The notes under the pieces are model-generated. The model saw only the letters and a list, made by a program, of their open reading frames with translations. It did not search any database and was not told where the DNA came from. This document shows positions 57,951 to 64,000 of a stretch of 64,000 bases of DNA, in pieces. This DNA is from Datisca glomerata. Taxonomy: Eukaryota > Streptophyta > Magnoliopsida > Cucurbitales > Datiscaceae. Numbering within the stretch: position 1 is the stretch's first letter; the number at the start of each line of letters is the position of its first letter. Made by a program: the position numbers and the translations under genes. The stretch is taken from assembly GCA_003255025.1 (NCBI GenBank), contig QANY01009329.1, positions 818,866-882,865 on the forward strand. The letters run 5' to 3'.

Positions 57951-58084
57951 AAATAACCATTTCTAGACTTTTAATTTTTAAATTTTAATTCTTGCTATAC
58001 TTGAATCTTAATATCTTGATCATTATTAACGGATAATCTAGAAGATGATTTAAAGCTAATGTTTTTATTGGAGATTTTAGGTAT

Positions 58085-58946
58085 ATTTCATACCTCATGA
58101 TCTATTTGATCATCTGTAAAGTATTCAGAATGATCTTCTTGATCATCTGGAAGGTATTCAAAATATTTATGATCTACTTGATCGTCTGCTAATTCAAAAT
58201 GTTCTTCATCCATTATGTCAGATATTGAAGATATTGTAGACTCAATACTACTAGAAGAACTACTTCTAGCATTTCCAACATTGTTTTACATATTTAGAGA
58301 AAACAATAATATTACTAATGCAAACAATTGAGAGATTCAACCTGTATTGTTTAATAAGAATGCTTACAATTAAGAAGTTAACGAATTGGTTGAAAATTTC
58401 ATTTATTGTACTTGGAGTATTTTTAAGATTAAATGACATTATTTTATAACTATCAAATACAATAATATTATTTATCTGGTTTTGCCAAAATCCATACTCT
58501 ATGTCAATCTTAGAGAATACATGAGTGTTAATCTTAGAGAATACATTAGTATTTCTAAGTCTTTCTATTGAGTCTCTTTTGTTTGGTATTGGATATTTTA
58601 TCCATCCCAAAATATTGTTTGTGATTGAATTTTCTTCTAGAATAATTTTTATTCCTAGAGAAGCGTTTGTCAAAATTTTTATTTTTTGAAAAGTATTGGT
58701 AAAAAATTGTATGATTATTTTGTGGTATTGACTCCCATAAGGTTTATGGGTCCTGGTAGGGCTTAAATGTGAATTTTTTCTATATATATATATAGGAAAG
58801 AGCAAGAATGGGTAATCCATATGCTCGTATAAATTACCTAATTTATATTTTGCATTTATATTTTCTTTTTTAATTCCTCCATAAATCTCATTTCTTCCAA
58901 TTCCATATAAATTAGTTAATTTTTGCGAGCAACATGGACTATCCAT
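58085..58946 (-). pseudogene. Second pararetroviral RT fragment fused to an acidic repeat region
   Basis: The 226-codon frame 58266-58946 carries NILGWIKYPIPNKRDSIERL and FSKIDIEYGFWQNQI, the same reverse-transcriptase blocks as at 62325-62603. Its catalytic Y-x-D-D position reads CISN, so it is dead. Directly after it the minus strand encodes a Ser-rich stretch (ARSSSSSIESTISSISDI) and an acidic region with three DDQ-x-DH motifs (ADDQVDH, PDDQEDH, TDDQIDH). The acidic region does not belong to reverse transcriptase, so two parts of the viral genome appear joined here. Confidence 0.65.
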
Positions 58947-59104
58947 TCTTGCTCCTTAGCAATGCGTTTGTCAAAATTTTTATTTTTTGAAATGTATTGG
59001 TCAAAATGTTTATGCTTATTTTTGTCGGATTGACTCCTATAAGGTTTGTGGGTCCTTCTAGGCCTTAAATGTGAATTTTTTTTCTATATTTGTAGGAAGG
59101 ACAA
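58663..59104. repeat. Direct duplication of about 145 bp, 301 bases apart
   Basis: GCGTTTGTCAAAATTTTTAT begins at 58663 and again at 58964. Both copies continue through a TGACTCC(C/T)ATAAGG segment and TTAAATGTGAATTTTTT. The repeat lies within the viral relic, at the 5' part of the second RT fragment. Confidence 0.85.
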
Positions 59105-59439
59105 AAACTTTATTGACAATGATCTACTTGATCATCTGTTCTGATAGTAATTCTCCTAACATCTTAATGGGGTGTAGGGATAGTTGTTGTAAGAAGATGC
59201 AGAATCAAGTAGAATTTAAAGCAATTAGAGAGGGGGTATTGCGATGCAAGTATTAAATAAGAAAATAGTAAATTGTATTAAGGTGTAAGATTAAAAACTT
59301 ATAAAAACAGTATTTATTGGCAACAATTAAATAGTGCTCTCGGTCACTATTTAATGTTGAAGAAAAAGAAGAAGAAAGATTTACAAAAGAGGGAGGAAGA
59401 AAGCTTTGTTCTCAAAAACCAGTTTTGCTCTCATATAGT

Positions 59440-59505
59440 TAAGAGTTGAAAATGAGTTTTGAGGAACAAATGAGAGAGGACTACCTATTTATAACCAAGG
59501 AAAAT
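59440..59505 (-). promoter_or_regulatory. Pararetroviral promoter-like segment
   Basis: On the minus strand TTATAAATAGGTAG is followed by TTTGTTCCTCAAAACTC and a leader with TGAGAGCAAAACTGG. TATAAATA at this distance from a leader fits a caulimovirid promoter, and its strand agrees with the ORFs above. An inverted copy is at 57885-57950. Bases 59506-59975 between it and ORF2 are noncoding. Confidence 0.5.
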
Positions 59506-59975
59506 GGAGTTCACCGAAAACCCATCACTTACCTACACTATTCTATTCTACAAAAGTAAAAATATTTTATATTTCTACTTGTGTTTACTTTTGACTAAAA
59601 ATGGTAAAAAACATAAATAATTGCCTAATTATTTGACAACTAGTATAATTATTATAGAAAATGACAAATTACAAAGATTCCTAGGAAAATTATAATCTTG
59701 GATTCTTGCGTCTTCATCATTGTGTCTTGAAAAGCTATTATTGCTTTATCTCGGTGGAGCCACTGTTGTTGCCTTGATAATTGTTGTCTTGGATTTTAGT
59801 GTCTTCATTATTGTTATCTTGAACGCCATTGTGACTTTTGCAGAGTCATTGTTGCTATCGATAATTGATTGTTGGGTATCATTATAGTCATTGCATTAAA
59901 GGACTATTATGATATATTTATGAACTTCTTGATATTGGCATTTTGCCAAAAGAAAAATATTTATTTTTTTAATTT

Positions 59976-61352
59976 ATTCATCATCGCTTAAATCGATATT
60001 GTCAAATAGATATTGTGAATCCTGAAAAGCGTCATGGCCCATTGTGGTAAAACGCGCCCTTTCAAACTCTTTTAATTCGTCAATTGCTGAGGAAATTTTT
60101 TGGATGATTGACCTTATTGGAATTTTGGTTTGATTGGGTGATTTGACTCAACTGATGATTCAGAGTCAGAATCGCTATTGTCTTCTAGGAGGAGAAGCAA
60201 TTTTTAGATTAAATCCTAGTTTGATTTGGTCTTTGGCTTTATGGCCTTGGATTTACCCTTTAACGAGAGTTTGGATTCATGTTTTGATTTGGGTTTGGAA
60301 TCTGTGGATGAATTGGATGATTTGGACTAAGGTTTTGGGTTAATGAGCTCATTAATTTTTAATGGGGCCTAGGTAAAAGGATTGACTAATTTTAAGCTAG
60401 GATGGTCTTTTGTAAATTCTTGGTTGATGGATATGAATATTGTTTGGGTGTTGAATTTGTTCCACCACTTCATATAATATTGTCTGGTGATGATTCCATC
60501 CTCGATTGAGTATGGCCATTTTAGTATCCATAGTATTTTATATTTATTTAGAAAACAGAGTATCTGGGTAAAGGAAGACTCAATCGGTGATGGCTTATGA
60601 ACCTTTAAAAATTAATTGAAACTCTATTGCAAATCAATAGGAAAAATTTCTAAGACAGAACCATGAATGGACCACCATCTTAAGAACCATTTTGGAAAAT
60701 TAGTTTTGAAATTCTTATCAAAATTTAAAAATCAAGAGTGAGAAAAGTCACTATTTTGATGCAAGAAAATTGTGTGCCGAGCATCAATATAGTCAAAATA
60801 GTTGTATTGTTTTTTATTTAAAAGATTTTTGAGACCCGAAGGATGGGCTTTCCAGTGCTCCATGGTTGTAATTTTGAGAATGTAGAAGGAATGATCTGAT
60901 CATTCCTTCTATATTTTTATTGGGTGGATGTTGATGGATTTGATTTCTAAGAGAATGTCTCTATAAAAACTAATATTTTTGTCTTTGTGGTCAGGGACAG
61001 AGTAAAAATTGGGAAGGAAATGAGCTCTTGCTATTTCAGCAGGTTCCTTTAAATGAGCGAATGTGGACTTAATATTAAAGAGATTTTTACTAGGTGTTTT
61101 GTGAATGTAAGAGGATGTGTTTTTATATTTTGTGATTGGTTAATTGACCAGTTGGGCATCGAAAGGATGGATAATTGCAAATGGGACAAATTGGTTGACC
61201 ATGACTGTTTGGTAATTGGGCCTGATGGATCCAAGAATGGCTAATTGTTTAGGAGTGGTTGACTCCTCTTTAATTTGAGCATTGATGGCCAATTGCAGAA
61301 TCAAAGATTCCCCTTTGGTTCCATGCTTTGAGGCCTGGGGCCTAGACCCCAT
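59976..61352 (-). pseudogene. Pararetroviral second ORF, unknown function
   Basis: It starts at 61352 with MGSRPQASKHGTKGES, just after the end of RNase H, and can be followed through several frameshifts. Mid-region landmarks are YIDARHTIFLHQNSDFSHS-like and FPKWFLRWWSIHGSV segments near 60660-60800. Next comes a Ser/Lys-rich stretch (STDSKPKSKHESKLSLKGKS) near 60260. The C-terminal end is LFDNIDLSDDE before stops at 59976. A trailing ORF of this kind, rich in Trp/Phe in the middle and acidic at the end, is what I would expect of florendovirus-type integrants. The protein's function is unknown. Confidence 0.55.
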
Positions 61353-61359
61353 CTTATCT

Positions 61360-62640
61360 ACCCTGTAAAAATTTACGTGTAAGGAAGTTAGGAACTGAAT
61401 TATTAGTATCTTGAATGAATTCAATATTGAAAGCAAATATACTGAAAATGGATTGCCATCGAGCAAAAATTTGTTTGGAAGCAATATTTTTAACATCATT
61501 TTTCAAAACATTCTTTGCATATTTACAATCAATTCTTAAAAGGAATTTTTGATTTAATAAGTCATCCTGAAATTTTTGTATACACAGAACAACTGATAAG
61601 ATTTCCTTCTTACTTGTACTATAATTGACTTGGGATTGGGTCCAAGTTCTAAACGTGAACCTAACAATTTGTTCATGTGATTCTGGAGAGACCTTTTGTA
61701 ATAAGATACCGCCGTATCCAAGTTCAGAGGCATCAATTTGGATAATTTTGAAAGAATTATTAATAGGGATGCCAAGACAAGGAAGTGTCTTAATATGAGA
61801 CTCAATTCTTTTGACTAGATCAGTATGGACAATTGTCTATGGGGGAGGATTCTTTTTAAAGATGACAAATAGAGGCTTACAATCAATTCTTAATTTATTG
61901 TAAAAGTCAGATATGTAATTTAAAGATCCTAGAAACCTTTGTAGCTGTGTTTTATCAAGGATTTCATTAAGAAACTTATCGAAAAAATTGTATGACTCTA
62001 TGTATTGGGTTAATAATAGAATGATGTATTTCAAATCCTAGTAATCTAATCTTGGATTGAAATAATTTAATTTTACTAACAGAGATAAATAATTTAATTT
62101 TACTAAAGGTGTCTCCAATTTTGATCTATTATTTTAGAGAAAATGAGAACATCATCAATATAAACAATTGAGAAATCAGTAAATTGATTAAAAATTTCAT
62201 TCATTATATTTTAGAATTCACTAGAGGCATTTTTAAATCCAAAGAGCCTTACATTCCATTCATAATGTCCGATTGGAGTTACAAATGCAGTTTTGTATCT
62301 ATCATTTTTATTTATCTGGATTTGTCAGAATCTAGATTTCATGTCAAACTTAGAGAAGATAGCAGCGTCTCCAAGCCTGTTGATTAAATCTCTTTTGTTT
62401 GGTATTAAATATCTTATCCATTCCAAAACATTGTTAATGGGCTTATAATCTATTACTAAATGAAGAACTCCTTGTTCAATTTCGCTGGTCTTCTGGACAT
62501 AAAAGGCCGAGCCGAACCAAGGAGACTTGCTCCTTCTAATGATATTTTTATTGAGAAGTTCTACAATTTTCTTTTTATAGAACTCAAGTATTTCAGAATT
62601 CATCTGAATCAGTCTTGCCTTTGTTGAGATGTTCTTCTCA
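61360..62640 (-). pseudogene. Pararetroviral reverse transcriptase and RNase H
   Basis: The frame 62325-62603 carries IVELLNKNIIRRSKSPW, VIDYKPINNVLEWIRYLIPN and IFSKFDMKSRFW. An intact Y-I-D-D box lies at 62151-62162 in the next frame. The frame 61837-62034 holds LQRFLGSLNYISDFYNKLR and KPLFVIFKKNPPP, the connection domain typical of plant pararetroviruses. RNase H follows at 61805-61400, its first aspartate motif (IDASELGYGGILLQK) being in a shifted frame. Frameshifts occur near 62320, 62040, 61810 and 61550. Confidence 0.85.
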
Positions 62641-62771
62641 TCAAATCCCTTAATATAAGGCAGACTGATAGTATGCTACTTTCTGTGCCAGAAAGCATTA
62701 GGAATATCAGAATATAATTCTTTACAGATTCTTTTTTCAAATATTTTGATTTGGTTTTGAAGAGTAGGATT

Positions 62772-63442
62772 CTAGAGCTGTTCTTCAATCCTCTTAAATT
62801 TTAAATCATTCTGTAGAAAACACAATTGTTTTTCTTTACAAGAAATGAGATTTATGGAATTGGAAATATATTTTTCTTTTAAAGTTTTTAACTTTTCATT
62901 GTGAGGAAACAAAAGAAATTTGAATTTTATAGGTTTATTCATGACATAGGTATTTATCTCAACGTACTCTATTGTAAACAAATATAACAGAAAAATAAAT
63001 GGCAAACCTAAAATTATTTTGTTAGTCATATTTTTTACTAAGACAAACGATGTTCTAAAACATACATCGTCTTGGTAAATATTGACTTTGAGTATTTCAT
63101 AATTAATATGAGAGTACCGTTGGTAGAGGATAATGATTCTCTTATCTTTTTGAAGTACATTGTAGAAACTAGTCATTCCTGCATACAATTTAAATCTGCT
63201 CATGAATCAACATGAGTCATTGTTGTGAAATCAAAATCTTGAAAAATTATTCTGACCATTATGTGCCATTTTTTTATTTTGACATGATCGAGAATTTGGA
63301 TAAGGTTATCATTGTCCTTATTGTCAGTTATAGGTTCTTCAATCTCATTATAAGAAATTAGTAATGTACCAGGTTCACTAGATTCTTGTCCATTAATTAA
63401 ATTCTCTATTTTCAACAGATTTAACTCTTTGGTTATTTGCAA
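62772..63442 (-). pseudogene. Pararetroviral aspartic protease with a stop in its active site
   Basis: Two frames join at 63200. The upstream one (63200-63442) ends at Asp-Ser, and the next codon, where the family has the Gly of the catalytic Asp-Ser/Thr-Gly triad, is TGA (63200-63202). The same frame then continues with Ala-Asp and, in 62772-63203, with CFRTSFVLVKNMTNKIILGL followed by PF, the second half of the protease. A single base change explains the break. The protease normally cuts the viral polyprotein. Confidence 0.75.
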
Positions 63443-63477
63443 TGTTGGATTATTTAATACTTCTCCAAACTACAGCT

Positions 63478-64000
63478 CATCCACTTAGGGTGAATACTGA
63501 TCCAGACTTCGACTTCGACTATCTCTATCTGAATGAAAATCAGAATCAGTATATCCAGTGGGGTTCATGTCTCCACCTGAATAAACAAACATATAGTTTC
63601 TCGTTCTCCTAAGATACTTGAGAATGTGATTTACTGTAATCCAGTGTTCCAAACCTAGATTCGATTGATAACGACTGACAATTTCTACTGCATAATTGAT
63701 GTCCGGTCTCGTTCATAACATGGAATACATGAGACTTCAAATTGTTGAATCATAAGGAACCTTTCTCATATCATTTTCCTCATGAGGTGTCTTAGGACAT
63801 TTTTCCTTGGAGAGGACAATTCCATGTCTGATTGGTAGTTTAGCTTTCTTGGAATTCTCCATAGAGAATATCTCCAGCACCTTATCAATATAAGATGCTC
63901 GAGAAAGTGCCAAGAGCTTGTTCTTTCTACCTCTTAGAATTTAGATGTCTAAAACATAGCTCGCTTCTCCCAAATCTTTCATTTGAAATTTCTCAGCTAA
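63478..64000 (-). pseudogene. Copia fragment E (reverse transcriptase/RNase H), runs off the window
   Basis: From 64000 downward one frame reads LAEKFQMKDLGEASYVLDI, then KLLALSRASYIDKVLEIFSM, then TRPDINYAVEIVSRYQSN, then VNHILKYLRRTRNYMFVYSG, then GYTDSDFHSDRDSRSRS. This is the end of a Copia reverse transcriptase and the start of RNase H. At least three in-frame stops are present. The frame ends at about 63478 next to the viral relic. The rest of the element lies beyond the window. Confidence 0.85.

Larger units (their letters stand above)
57700..63450 (-). mobile_element. Endogenous pararetrovirus (Caulimoviridae-like), rearranged
   Basis: A minus-strand viral integrant with protease, reverse transcriptase and RNase H in one polyprotein region (63442 down to about 61360). 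A second ORF follows (61352 to 59976), then a promoter-like region (59505 to 59440) and a second reverse-transcriptase fragment (58946 to 58266). A promoter-like copy in the opposite orientation lies at 57885-57950. There is no integrase and no LTR, as expected for caulimovirids. The layout of one polyprotein ORF plus a second ORF of unknown function suggests the florendovirus group, which is an inference. Coat and movement regions are not visible. All ORFs are broken, so this is a relic. Confidence 0.8.

Overview
This is a window of a plant, almost certainly eudicot, nuclear chromosome. It is AT-rich, its genes are split by canonical GT-AG introns, and it contains plant-specific families: sieve element occlusion (SEO) proteins, a CYP86-type P450, Ty1/Copia and Ty3/Gypsy LTR retrotransposons, L1-type LINEs, hAT and CACTA DNA transposons, and an endogenous plant pararetrovirus. 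The species cannot be read from the sequence. Only three host genes look substantially complete: a single-exon CYP86-type cytochrome P450 (minus, 28932-30515) and two tandem SEO genes (plus, 46211-49520 and 51082-54106). Nearly everything else is decayed mobile DNA, often nested.

Layout. 1-1607: coding-like remnant of unknown identity. 2143-2375: ~60-bp tandem repeat. 2700-7130: decayed Gypsy element (minus). 7.1-13.7 kb: noncoding DNA with a well-delimited hAT-type MITE (10255-10565) and a 173-bp tandem duplication. 13.7-24 kb: three LINE copies. The largest (14607-20386, minus) is inserted in an LTR whose relative lies at 31638-33236. 24-28.4 kb: hAT transposase remnant joined to a Copia fragment. 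The Copia RNase H region is interrupted by a 2.64-kb CACTA element (25681-28318) carrying a piece of a host double-bond-reductase gene. 28.9-30.5 kb: P450. 31.6-44.3 kb: nested Copia elements, including a second copy of the hAT/Copia composite that preserves the CACTA empty site. 46.2-54.1 kb: SEO pair. 54-57.6 kb: tandem duplication, LTR copy and a large CT/GA hairpin. 57.7-63.45 kb: rearranged endogenous pararetrovirus. 63.48-64 kb: edge of another Copia element.

How the genes relate. The P450 is predicted to be an ER fatty-acid omega-hydroxylase of the cutin/suberin pathway. The SEO genes are predicted to encode phloem P-protein filament subunits that plug wounded sieve tubes. They share a seven-exon structure with matching intron phases, so they are tandem duplicates. 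The upstream copy appears to have lost the GT of one splice donor. No functional link between the P450 and the SEO pair is visible. The mobile elements show a readable insertion order because several target-site duplications and empty sites lie in this same window.
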